A DNA stretch of 7,620 nt from Sulfurimonas sp. Its GTDB lineage: Bacteria; Campylobacterota; Campylobacteria; Campylobacterales; Sulfurimonadaceae. Where the stretch lies: the NCBI GenBank assembly GCA_012963655.1, contig DTVI01000163.1, positions 1 through 7,620 on the forward strand, written 5' to 3'. A program made the position numbers and the translations under genes. Below the pieces are notes generated by a model, which saw nothing but the letters and a program-made list of their open reading frames with translations, did not search any database and had not been told where the DNA came from. Numbering within the stretch: the first letter of the stretch is position 1; every line of letters begins with the position of its first letter. Below are positions 1 through 7,009 of this stretch, piece by piece.

Positions 1-1574
1 AAGACCTTATTGCGGTCTTAGCACTTTATAGACCAGGTCCAATGGAATCAGGTATGCTTGATGACTTTATTGAGCGTAAACATGGCAGACAAGAGATTGT
101 GTATGTCTTTGAAGCCTTAGAAGAGATACTAAAACCTACATATGGGGTTATTGTTTATCAAGAACAAGTTATGCAAATCGTTCAAACAATTGGTGGGATG
201 AGTCTTGGTGGTGCAGATATTGTTCGTCGTGCTATGGGTAAGAAAAAAGTCGATGAGATGATTAAGTATAACAAACTATTCTCAGAAGGTGCAGCGAAAC
301 AAGGGCTTGATTATAAAACTGCTTCTGAACTTTTTGACCTGATTGAAAAATTTGCAGGATATGGTTTTAATAAGTCGCATTCTGCTGCATACGCAATGGT
401 TACCTTTCAAACAGCATGGTTAAAGTCATATTACCCTCAAGAGTTTATGGCAGCGCTTTTAACTTCTGAAAAAGACAACACAGAAAAGGTTGTAAAATAT
501 ATTGATGAAGTAAAGCGTATGGGAATTGAACTTTCTCCTCCTGATATTAATGTGTCTCAACTTGAATTTTCTGCTACGAAGAAAGATGATCAAGATGTTA
601 TCTTGTTTGGTCTTGGCGCCATCAAAGGTGTTGGAAGTGCGGCTGTTGAATCAATACTTGAAGTACGTGAAGAAGGACCTTTTTCAAGTATGAAAGATTT
701 TGTTAATAGAATTGAGCCTTCAAAGGTAAATAAAAGAGTGATAGAATCAGTGACAAAATCAGGTGGATTTGATCAGTTTGAATACTCACGTCGAGCTATC
801 CTAGAACAAATAGAACTTATTATAGATACGGCTAAAAACGCATCTATGGCACGTAAAAATGCGGTAGGGTCTTTATTTGGAGATGATGTGGATATTACTG
901 AGGTGCACTTAGACCTTAATCATGCTCCGGAATTTGAACTCAAACAAATTTTAGAGTTTGAAAAAGACACACTCGGCTTTTATGTATCAGGCCACCCACT
1001 AGATGATTATAGACAGGAAATAGACCAGCTTAATTATACGCTTTCATCTGATATTGAAAATATTGCTGATGGATCTACTGCTATTTTTATTGGGAAGGTT
1101 GAAGATATACAAAAGAAGGTTTCTAAAAAAGGAAACACATTTGGTATTTTAAACCTTATGGACTTTCATGGAAATATTGAAATGATGCTTTTTTCTGATA
1201 AGTTAGATCAACTTGATCTTATGGACTTAGATGAACCTGTTGCTTTTAAAGTTAAGGTAACGCATACTGAAATGTTTACTCGTATCTCTGTAGTTAAGAT
1301 ATTTACACTGAAAGAAGTAAAAAGAGAGGCTAAAAAGGTTCAAACTAAGATTAGAGAGATTCCTCAGGAACCTCTTGTTATTACGGTTAGACTTTCTCGT
1401 GACTTAGAACGTTTAGAAGAATTATATAGACTCATCCGCCAAAATCCAGGAACACGTCAGTTGAAATTATGTATTACCTCAAAGCTTCAAAACGTAGTGC
1501 TTGATTCTGCTATTAGAGTAGATAATAAAATTATTCCTGAACTGGAGAAATTGATGGATATTAATGTCGCCTGA
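1..1574 (+). CDS. dnaE: DNA polymerase III subunit alpha, C-terminal part (5' end outside window)
   Basis: This is the replicative polymerase subunit that extends DNA within the Pol III holoenzyme. The frame is open from base 3, before any start codon, so the N-terminal PHP domain and the catalytic aspartates lie upstream of the window. About 523 codons remain, ending in TGA at 1572. Visible in order: the family signature LALYRPGPMESGM at the left edge, PTYGVIVYQEQVMQI near 135-179, ADIVRRAMGKKK, and the fingers block FAGYGFNKSHSAAYA near 350-395. A helix-hairpin-helix segment with GAIKGVG lies near 615-635. DTLGFYVSGHPL follows near 967-1000, then an OB-fold (about 1080-1200) and a C-terminal region expected to bind the tau subunit. 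The motifs match E. coli-type DnaE rather than PolC. The reading frame is intact. Its last 11 bases overlap the next gene, which suggests cotranscription. Confidence 0.97.
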   Translation, partial: DLIAVLALYRPGPMESGMLDDFIERKHGRQEIVYVFEALEEILKPTYGVIVYQEQVMQIVQTIGGMSLGGADIVRRAMGKKKVDEMIKYNKLFSEGAAKQGLDYKTASELFDLIEKFAGYGFNKSHSAAYAMVTFQTAWLKSYYPQEFMAALLTSEKDNTEKVVKYIDEVKRMGIELSPPDINVSQLEFSATKKDDQDVILFGLGAIKGVGSAAVESILEVREEGPFSSMKDFVNRIEPSKVNKRVIESVTKSGGFDQFEYSRRAILEQIELIIDTAKNASMARKNAVGSLFGDDVDITEVHLDLNHAPEFELKQILEFEKDTLGFYVSGHPLDDYRQEIDQLNYTLSSDIENIADGSTAIFIGKVEDIQKKVSKKGNTFGILNLMDFHGNIEMMLFSDKLDQLDLMDLDEPVAFKVKVTHTEMFTRISVVKIFTLKEVKREAKKVQTKIREIPQEPLVITVRLSRDLERLEELYRLIRQNPGTRQLKLCITSKLQNVVLDSAIRVDNKIIPELEKLMDINVA

Positions 1575-2043
1575 ATCCATTCTTCAAGTTCTTACGCGTC
1601 TTAATATCTTACTTGAGAAAAAATATAATGAACATCTGAAAAGGCTAAAAAGCTTTAAAATCTTGCAAATGTCCTTAATTGTTATTTCTTCTTCCATAAG
1701 TATGGTATTATTTATTATTTATCATGCTCCTATATTGCAAATGCTTTTTGTTCTTTTTTGCTTTAACTTTCTTTTTTATATAGGTTTTAAGCCAAAAACG
1801 CATTATAGTGAAAAATCTGTGAAAGAAAAGATGCAGAAGGTGGTGCTTTTACAAGTAGCATTGAGTAGGTATATATCAGGAGAAAAAGCAAGTGTTGATG
1901 GGGTTTCTTGTCATATAGATGAGGGCTGGATTAATGATAAATGGGGATTTTATAAAGGCAATGAACGTATAGATTATGCCTCTTTCTTATATGATAAGTA
2001 TATTAAAGGCTTGTACTTACAAGCATTAAGAAATAAAAAGTAA
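1564..2043 (+). CDS. Hypothetical inner-membrane protein with two transmembrane helices
   Basis: I do not recognise a family for this 159-residue protein. Residues 1-30 are charged and probably helical (VLTRLNILLEKKYNEHLKRL). Two hydrophobic stretches follow, at about 32-53 and 57-75, separated by a short YHAP turn, so both ends probably face the same side. From about residue 80 the chain is soluble and basic, with a conserved-looking HIDEGWINDKWGFYKGNERI stretch that could fold as a small domain. The ATG at 1564 is the first start after an in-frame stop at 1552 and overlaps dnaE by 11 bases. The Shine-Dalgarno is poor (GGAG lies about 16 bases upstream), so translational coupling to dnaE is likely. 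The length, frame and overlap support a real gene; its function is unknown. Confidence 0.8.
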   Translation: MSPESILQVLTRLNILLEKKYNEHLKRLKSFKILQMSLIVISSSISMVLFIIYHAPILQMLFVLFCFNFLFYIGFKPKTHYSEKSVKEKMQKVVLLQVALSRYISGEKASVDGVSCHIDEGWINDKWGFYKGNERIDYASFLYDKYIKGLYLQALRNKK

Positions 2044-2056
2044 TTATTGTCTTGGT

Positions 2057-2062
2057 TATAAT
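2057..2062 (+). promoter_or_regulatory. Candidate -10 box (TATAAT) before the ankyrin gene
   Basis: A perfect TATAAT lies in the 25-base gap after the two-TM gene and ends 6 bases before the ATG at 2069. No good -35 is visible at the usual distance, where the sequence is TAAAAA; weak -35 elements are common in Campylobacterota. The predicted start site falls on or next to the ATG, so a transcript from here would have almost no leader. It could also drive the downstream aminopeptidase. Confidence 0.4.
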
Positions 2063-2068
2063 AACACT

Positions 2069-2678
2069 ATGAAAGCATTATATATTTTCTTTTATTAGGA
2101 ACTTTTATTCAGGCCAGTCCTTTGCATAAGGCAGTACAAGAGATTAATGAAGCTAAGGTACATCGCTTCATTGATGCAGGGGTGGATCTTAATGCTAAGG
2201 ACCTGTATTTAAAACACCCTTACATTACGCGGCGTCTATTGGACGTTATAGCCTTGTTAAATACCTTGTCGAAAAGGGCGCGGATATTTATGCCAAGGAT
2301 GAAAACCATAATACAGCTCTTATCTATGCGATAGAAAAAAATCGTATGAAAGTCATTATTTATTTAAGTAAAAAAGAAAATGAAGAAGACAAACCCAAAG
2401 AAGGTTTTTTCTTCGATGCAGCTAAAAAAGGCGATATAGACTCTGTTGCCTACGCCGTAAGCACACAAGATATTAATAAACGAAACATTGATGGTAAAAC
2501 AGCCCTTCATCTTTCAGCTGAAGCAGGGCACTTTAATACAGTAGCCTTTTTGTTAAGGCTTGGCGCAGATAAAAAACTTTTAGACCATGATGGTAGAACG
2601 GCTTTAAATTATGCTAAACTCTCGGGAAATAAAGAGCTTTATGAGCTTCTACTAAGATATTCATATGACACAAACTGA
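2069..2678 (+). pseudogene. Exported ankyrin-repeat protein gene, broken by two frameshifts
   Basis: Read across frames this encodes a protein of about 203 residues. The ATG at 2069 starts MKALYIFF and then hits TAG at 2096. The frame one base back continues LLGTFIQASPLHKAVQ, completing a signal peptide that would be cut near IQA/SP. One T missing from the T run at 2090-2093 explains this. That frame holds the first repeat to NAKD (2200-2202). The match then moves one base back again at about 2203-2205 to VFKTPLHYAASIGRYSLVKY, which needs one more lost base. From 2205 the frame is open to TGA at 2676. It has further ankyrin repeats with TPLHYAA, NTALIYA, KTALHLSAEAGH and RTALNYA. The product would have been periplasmic and protein-binding. 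A shortened downstream product from ATG 2346 (110 residues, no signal) or TTG 2122 is possible but unlikely to be functional. The tail overlaps the aminopeptidase start by 14 bases. Confidence 0.85.
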
Positions 2679-3921
2679 TTTCAATCAAACATTATTAGAT
2701 TTTCTAGCCTCTTCGCCTACACCTTTTCACGCAACACAAACAATGTCCACAGTCTTAGATGAGGCAGGCTTTTACAAGCTTAATGAGACTGAGGTATGGG
2801 AGTTAAAAAAAGGAAATAAGTATTATCTTACCCGAAATGATTCTTCTGTTCTTGCCTTTATTTATGGAGAAAATGACTTAAGTACAGAGGGTATTAGTAT
2901 GGTAGGTGCACACACAGACAGCCCTTGCTTAAAACTTAAACCAAATACTATTATCCACAAAAAAGGCTATATTCAACTCGGTGTAGAAGTTTATGGTGGC
3001 GCCTTATTGAACCCTTGGTTTGATAGGGATTTATCCTTAGCGGGTAGGGTGAGTGGTTTGAATGATAAAGGTGAATTAATTCACCCCTTATTGGATTTTA
3101 AACGTGCTATTGCTCTTATCCCTTCTTTAGCCATTCATTTAGATAAAGAAGCAAATAAGAACCGTTGCATTAATCCTCAAACAGATATTCCCCCTATTAT
3201 AATGCAAAGTGATGAGAGTATCTCTTTTGAAGATATTTTATTAAAAGAAACAGGTTTAAAAGAGATTCTTGATTTTGAGTTAATGTTTTATGACACACAA
3301 AAACCAGCTATTATAGGATTTAATGAAGACTTTATAGCTTCTGCGCGTTTAGACAATCTTTTATCGTGCTATGTAGGATTACAAGCCCTAGTTCAAGCGC
3401 CAAGTCAAAACAGTGCCTTACTTATTTGTTCAGACCATGAAGAAGTTGGTTCTGAATCTACTTCGGGTGCAGCAGGACCTTTCCTAGAAATGGTTCTAAA
3501 AAGGATAGAAAGCTCTCATGAGGATTATGCAAGAATGATTAATTCTTCTTTAATGATTTCTGCTGATAATGCACATGGGGTACATCCTAATTTTTCTGAT
3601 AAGCATGATGAAAACCATGCACCTCTTTTAAATCATGGACCTGTTATTAAGGTGAATGCCAATCAACGCTACGCAAGTAATTCTCAAAGCATTTCTCAGT
3701 TTAAACTTTTATGTAAGAAGGTTGATGTTCCATATCAAAGCTTTGTTTCCCGTAGCGATATGGGATGTGGATCTACTATTGGCCCTATAACAGCAACGAA
3801 GATAGGGGTTAAAACTATTGATATTGGTTTACCAACCTTTGCCATGCATTCTATTCGCGAGTCTGCTGGAGTTAAGGATGCTTATATGTTGTATAAGGTG
3901 CTTAAGGCTTACTTTTCGTAG
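2665..3921 (+). CDS. apeB: M18 family metalloaminopeptidase (aspartyl aminopeptidase type)
   Basis: This 418-residue protein is full length for M18 enzymes, cytosolic di-zinc peptidases that remove N-terminal residues, often acidic ones, in peptide turnover. The metal-site motifs are all present: GAHTDSP with H83 and D85, ARLDN with D230, DHEEVGSES with E259-E260, SADNAHGVHP (D301), and SRSDMGCGSTIGP leading to FAMHSIRE with H395. The N-terminal FLASSPTPFHA is also typical. No signal peptide is seen. The ATG at 2665 places FNQTLLDFLASSPTPFHA at the expected N-terminus. The Shine-Dalgarno is weak (TAAGA). The start lies inside the end of the broken ankyrin gene, so translation was probably coupled to it and may now depend on independent initiation. 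It ends in TAG, 9 bases from the convergent kinase. The symbol follows common annotation of bacterial M18 enzymes; substrate preference is not visible. Confidence 0.93.
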   Translation: MTQTDFNQTLLDFLASSPTPFHATQTMSTVLDEAGFYKLNETEVWELKKGNKYYLTRNDSSVLAFIYGENDLSTEGISMVGAHTDSPCLKLKPNTIIHKKGYIQLGVEVYGGALLNPWFDRDLSLAGRVSGLNDKGELIHPLLDFKRAIALIPSLAIHLDKEANKNRCINPQTDIPPIIMQSDESISFEDILLKETGLKEILDFELMFYDTQKPAIIGFNEDFIASARLDNLLSCYVGLQALVQAPSQNSALLICSDHEEVGSESTSGAAGPFLEMVLKRIESSHEDYARMINSSLMISADNAHGVHPNFSDKHDENHAPLLNHGPVIKVNANQRYASNSQSISQFKLLCKKVDVPYQSFVSRSDMGCGSTIGPITATKIGVKTIDIGLPTFAMHSIRESAGVKDAYMLYKVLKAYFS

Positions 3922-3930
3922 AAGCCTTTA
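3902..3930 (+). terminator. Candidate terminator hairpin between convergent genes
   Basis: AAGGCTT (3904-3910) and AAGCCTT (3922-3928) form a 7-bp stem with an 11-base loop over the aminopeptidase stop codon. One further pair forms beyond a mismatch. Downstream on the plus strand is a broken T-rich stretch (TTTATTACTTCTTTAT). The tract is interrupted and the stem short, so termination may be inefficient. On the minus strand no T tract follows. Confidence 0.4.
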
Positions 3931-5334
3931 TTACTTCTTTATAGTAAGGGTAAATCTTGCGCCATCTCTTGTGTTTTGTACCCTAAGTTTTCCATGATGC
4001 TTTTGTGCAATTTTTAAGCTCATATATAAGCCGATTCCGGTGCCTCCTGCATCTGCCTTGGTGGTAACATTAGGGTTAAAAATATCTTTAATAATATTAT
4101 CGGGTATACCACCTGCATTATCCACAACTTGTATGACAATATGCTGATTCATTTCACTATAGCCTATGGCAATGATGCGTTTTTTGATATTTTTTTCGTT
4201 AAAGGCATCTTTAGCATTACTAATAAGGTTTAAAAGAAGGTGTTTGAATTCATTCTCATATCCATTAATAAATATATCTTTTTGATCAGCTTGTTGAATG
4301 TCAATGGTGTTTTTTATAAGTTCATCTTTGAGTAAGATTTTTACCGATTCAATACAGGCTGCAATCGAAAAGTTTGTACTTTTTTTGTCAATTCGAAAAA
4401 AGCTTCTGAATTCGCTAAGTGTTGTTGTCATATGCTCAATCTGATGATGAATAATATCACTTATCTCATTTGCTTTTATATCTTTGAGGTTAAGTTCTTC
4501 TTCATTACTACGTATCATCTCTGCAGCCATGGAGATAGCATTTAAGGGTTGTTTCCATTGATGTGCGATTGCATCAACCATTTCTCCTACTGCAGCCATA
4601 CGAGACTGTTCTTTAAGAAGGTTTTCTTTTCTTGAAACATTTTCCATCTCTTCATGCACACGTTTTTCTAAACGGTTTTTATATTGATCTAGCTTCCAGT
4701 GGGCCTGTTCAAGTTCATTTTGCTTTTTTTCTAGGTCAGAAGTACGCTTGTGTACTTTATCTTCGAGGGTTTGTGTGAGTTTAGAAAGTTTTAAAGTCTC
4801 TCTTTTAAGTCGCGCACTTGAAATTTTTACACTAAAAACATAATAGCCTAAGATGATAGTGATGATTGCTTGAATAAGCAAAAGCTGAAATACTTCATAG
4901 TTACTTAGTAGTTCCTTGGGTTCACCAAAAAACAAGAACAATAAAACAAAAAATATATAAAATAATATCCATAATATGGCATCTTTAAAGGGGCGAAGTA
5001 AAATGGCTGGAATAGGGTAAATGACTAAAAACATTACCATTTCTAGTTTACTATCTGTGGTAGTAAAGCCTACTAGAAAAAATATAAGTGAAAAGAAAAG
5101 AGAAATATTAACTAAAACACCAACCTTAATATTTTGTCTATACAAAAGGGTGAAAATAAGTGAGCTAAACAGAGATAATATAAAACCAACATTTGCATCT
5201 TTCATATTATGTAAGAAAAAATTCAAACTGCCTAAAAGAGCACCTGCAAAAAAACTGGTAACAAGCAAGATTGATAAAATTTTTGTTTCATCCGTATGGG
5301 CATTTGAAAAAAATGAATACAGTTTTTTTAGCAC
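3931..5334 (-). CDS. Membrane-bound sensor histidine kinase, six-TM sensor, orphan
   Basis: This 467-residue kinase autophosphorylates on histidine and passes the phosphate to a response regulator. The N-terminal half has about six hydrophobic segments (near 19-41, 48-65, 70-90, 97-112, 118-136 and 149-168) and almost no periplasmic loop, so it probably senses a membrane or intracellular signal. A long charged coiled coil (about 175-245) links to the HisKA domain. The H-box AIAHQWKQPLN carries H258, and the HQW(K/R)QPLN form is common in Campylobacterota kinases. The ATPase domain has an N-box NLISNAKDA (N373), DNAGGIP (D405) and GGTGIGLYM (430-438). The start is GTG at 5334: an in-frame stop lies directly before it, and AAGGTG (plus-strand 5339-5344) is a good Shine-Dalgarno. 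No response regulator is adjacent, so its partner and signal are unknown. It is divergent from flgS and convergent with the aminopeptidase. Confidence 0.92.
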   Translation of the reverse strand: MLKKLYSFFSNAHTDETKILSILLVTSFFAGALLGSLNFFLHNMKDANVGFILSLFSSLIFTLLYRQNIKVGVLVNISLFFSLIFFLVGFTTTDSKLEMVMFLVIYPIPAILLRPFKDAILWILFYIFFVLLFLFFGEPKELLSNYEVFQLLLIQAIITIILGYYVFSVKISSARLKRETLKLSKLTQTLEDKVHKRTSDLEKKQNELEQAHWKLDQYKNRLEKRVHEEMENVSRKENLLKEQSRMAAVGEMVDAIAHQWKQPLNAISMAAEMIRSNEEELNLKDIKANEISDIIHHQIEHMTTTLSEFRSFFRIDKKSTNFSIAACIESVKILLKDELIKNTIDIQQADQKDIFINGYENEFKHLLLNLISNAKDAFNEKNIKKRIIAIGYSEMNQHIVIQVVDNAGGIPDNIIKDIFNPNVTTKADAGGTGIGLYMSLKIAQKHHGKLRVQNTRDGARFTLTIKK

Positions 5335-5364
5335 TTAACACCTTATATCTATAAATATATTTTT

Positions 5365-5373
5365 ATTCTAGCA
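5365..5373 (-). promoter_or_regulatory. Candidate extended -10 promoter for the histidine kinase
   Basis: On the minus strand TGCTAGAAT matches an extended -10 (TGnTATAAT, one mismatch), directly after a T-rich tract (TTTTCTCTTTTTT). Such tracts often replace a -35 in Campylobacterota. The predicted start site near 5358 gives a leader of about 24 bases containing the AAGGTG ribosome-binding site. Confidence 0.45.
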
Positions 5374-5387
5374 AAAAAGAGAAAACT

Positions 5388-5417
5388 TTGACTTAATGTA
5401 GAGAAAAAGTTTTTAAT
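5388..5417 (+). promoter_or_regulatory. Candidate -35/-10 promoter upstream of flgS
   Basis: TTGACT (5388-5393), an 18-base spacer and TTTAAT (5412-5417) resemble a sigma-70 promoter. The -10 ends 7 bases before the ATG at 5425, so transcription would begin at about that codon. The whole region is AT-rich, so a chance match is possible. Confidence 0.35.
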
Positions 5418-5424
5418 TTTTTAA

Positions 5425-6480
5425 ATGAAGGATTATTATAAAAATTTGAAAAAGTGCTATACTAAAGTAAAAAGTATTAAATATATGCCTGATAATAATG
5501 AAGAAATCTTAGAACAGCTACAAATGGTAATTGAACAGACCTATAAGGTTGAAGAAGAATATAAAACACTTCGAAGCTCTTATGATCACCTTCAAGACAC
5601 CATTAAAAACCTTATTGAATTTTTACCAAATGCCTTATGGGTGCTTTTTGAGAATGGTGATATATTTACTCAAAACTCGCGGGCGCTAGAGAAAACTCAG
5701 TTATTAGAAGTCATGGACTTGAGTCGAAGTGATTATGAGATTAATTTTGAGGAATGTAGCTTTCTTATTAAAACCAGCCATTATAAGGATAAGGTTCTCA
5801 TCTCAGCAACAGATATAACCGAGCAAAAAAGAAAAGAAAATCTTGCTACTATGGGACAGATGGCTGCACACCTTTCGCATGAAATTAGAAATCCTATAGG
5901 GTCTATCTCTTTATTAACATCCACCCTTATGAAACGTGTTAAATTAGAAAACAAGCCTATCGTCTTAGAAATTCAAAAATCTGTTTATAGAATTGAACGT
6001 ATTGTTAAGGCTACACTTTTGTTCTCTAAGGGAATTAAAGCTGTTAAATCCCCCTTGTCTTGGAATGATATGAAAGAAGATATACAAGGCTCAATTGCGT
6101 ATTATTCTTATTCAAAAGATATAAGGTTTAACTTTTGTGAGGGCGATTTTGATATTAATGGGGATATTGATCTTTTGTCTATGTTGTTTTCAAACTTTAT
6201 TTTTAATGCTATTGATGCTATTGAAGAAGATGATAATGATGAAGGTTTAGTTGAAGTGCTATATGAAGAAGATGACAAATTTCATATTTTTAAGGTATAT
6301 GATTCTGGGGTGAGCATTAAAGATACATCAGCTTTATTTGAAGCCTTTAAAAGTACAAAAGAAAAAGGAAATGGACTGGGCTTAGTCTTATCCCAAGAAA
6401 TTGCTCATGCACATGGTGGAGAAGTCTTGTTTACACAAAATGATAAAAAATGTTTTATAATTAAACTAGGAAAAATTTAA
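5425..6480 (+). CDS. flgS: FlgS-like flagellar two-component sensor kinase (cytoplasmic, NtrB type)
   Basis: This 351-residue soluble kinase resembles FlgS of Campylobacter and Helicobacter. FlgS responds to assembly of the flagellar export apparatus and phosphorylates FlgR, which activates sigma-54 promoters for rod and hook genes. The N-terminal part is helical (EQTYKVEEEYKTLRSSY, about 37-53), followed by a PAS-like segment (FLPNALWVLFENG, about 66-78). The HisKA block MGQMAAHLSHEIRNPIGS carries H152. FSNFIFNAIDA is the N-box, and YDSGVSI (D293) and GNGLGL (315-320) are the ATP-lid motifs. There is no membrane segment, as expected. The ATG at 5425 is the longest start but has no Shine-Dalgarno. 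ATG 5485 (MPDNNEEILEQLQ, residue 21) is a serious alternative because a -10-like TATACT lies at 5458. FlgR is not in the window. The identification rests on remembered family resemblance, strongest around the H-box and NALWVL. Confidence 0.82.
   Translation: MKDYYKNLKKCYTKVKSIKYMPDNNEEILEQLQMVIEQTYKVEEEYKTLRSSYDHLQDTIKNLIEFLPNALWVLFENGDIFTQNSRALEKTQLLEVMDLSRSDYEINFEECSFLIKTSHYKDKVLISATDITEQKRKENLATMGQMAAHLSHEIRNPIGSISLLTSTLMKRVKLENKPIVLEIQKSVYRIERIVKATLLFSKGIKAVKSPLSWNDMKEDIQGSIAYYSYSKDIRFNFCEGDFDINGDIDLLSMLFSNFIFNAIDAIEEDDNDEGLVEVLYEEDDKFHIFKVYDSGVSIKDTSALFEAFKSTKEKGNGLGLVLSQEIAHAHGGEVLFTQNDKKCFIIKLGKI
5458..5463 (+). promoter_or_regulatory. Alternative -10 box (TATACT) inside the 5' end of flgS
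   Basis: TATACT matches the -10 consensus at five of six bases. It lies 21 bases before ATG 5485, giving a predicted leader of about 15 bases. If used, the first 20 codons of the long flgS form would not be translated. TTGAAA at about 5446 is too close to act as its -35, so this rests on the -10 alone. Confidence 0.25.
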
Positions 6481-6492
6481 TTTAACTAATTT

Positions 6493-6509
6493 ATGGGTAC
6501 TATACTCAT
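6493..6509 (+). terminator. Small hairpin after flgS, possible weak terminator
   Basis: ATGGGTA (6493-6499) can pair with TACTCAT (6503-6509), giving 7 bp with one G-U and a three-base loop, 12 bases after the flgS stop. Only TTTT (6516-6519) follows, after a 6-base gap, so this is weak evidence for intrinsic termination. The remaining gap to about 6589 is AT-rich with no convincing gene. Confidence 0.25.
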
Positions 6510-6589
6510 CAGAAATTTTCAAGGTACAGGCAAGAAGATAAAAATAAAATTTATTATCTTTAAAGCTCTTTCTTTACACTGAATATTAC

Positions 6590-6618
6590 TTTACAATTCG
6601 AATATTTTGTGCGATAAT
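6590..6618 (+). promoter_or_regulatory. Candidate sigma-70 promoter for the zinc-ribbon operon
   Basis: TTTACA (6590-6595), a 17-base spacer and GATAAT (6613-6618) each match consensus at five of six positions with ideal spacing. This is the best promoter in the window. The predicted start site near 6625 is next to the ATG at 6626, which lacks a Shine-Dalgarno, so the transcript may be leaderless. Confidence 0.55.
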
Positions 6619-6625
6619 TACAATA

Positions 6626-6998
6626 ATGATATATAAAAAATTAGGAAAATGTCCTTTTTGTGATGATGGACAGATAGAAGTTAGAAAAATATAGGTTAAT
6701 GCTAAACCCACAAAATTATATGCATGTACAAATGCCCACTGGATTTTTGAACATGATATTTGTGAGCTTAGTTCTGAATCTACCTGCTCTTATAGAATTT
6801 TTTGCCAATCAGTTTTTAGAATGGAATAAAAAATCTATTGGTGAGAATGAAGTTCGTAGTGTATTAGAAGATGAACAAATGAAGGTACGCTTGTTTAGTT
6901 CACGTACAAAAACAGAATATTTAAAATGTGCTGTTATTGATAAAGAATATTGACTAAGTATTGTCTGGGATGTAGATATCTCAGATGAAGATGAATAA
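6626..6998 (+). pseudogene. Zinc-ribbon protein gene, broken by two stops and a frameshift
   Basis: The original product was about 124 residues. ATG 6626 begins MIYKKLGKCPFCDDGQIEVRKI and meets TAG at 6692. The same frame continues VNAKPTKLYACTNAHWIFE to ELSSESTCSYRIF. With CPFC, the Cys in YACTNAHW and the Cys in ESTC this forms a four-cysteine zinc ribbon, reminiscent of topoisomerase C4 zinc fingers. At the T run 6798-6803 the match moves forward one base (one extra T) to ANQFLEWNKKSIGENEVRS and VRLFSSRTKTEY. It then meets TGA at 6951 and continues in frame as LSIVWDVDISDEDE to TAA at 6996. The simplest precursors are a sense codon such as AAG/CAG/GAG at 6692 and GGA (Gly) at 6951. A nucleic-acid role is only suggested by the zinc ribbon. 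It sits 11 bases before the next gene and was probably first in its operon. Confidence 0.75.
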
Positions 6999-7009
6999 AA
7001 AGAATAAAT

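Noticed and set aside
2087..2098. Programmed frameshift or phase-variable T run in the ankyrin signal peptide
   Set aside because: The run has only four Ts, and there is no canonical slippery heptamer or downstream structure. The second shift at 2203 lacks any slippery sequence, so two lesions are simpler.
5021..5338. 105-codon open frame on the plus strand, antisense to the kinase start
   Set aside because: It lies wholly opposite the kinase membrane-domain codons; its lysine-rich, low-complexity composition is what antisense hydrophobic codons give, and it has no family resemblance.
6535..6560. AAGATAA/TTATCTT inverted repeat as a terminator or operator
   Set aside because: The 7-bp stem is almost all A/T with a 12-base loop and no T tract, which is expected by chance in AT-rich DNA.
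6699..6797. First part of the open frame starting at 6699 as a real N-terminus
   Set aside because: Its first third is out of frame with the zinc-ribbon coding sequence; only the part after about 6798 matches the inferred protein, so 6699 is not a true start.
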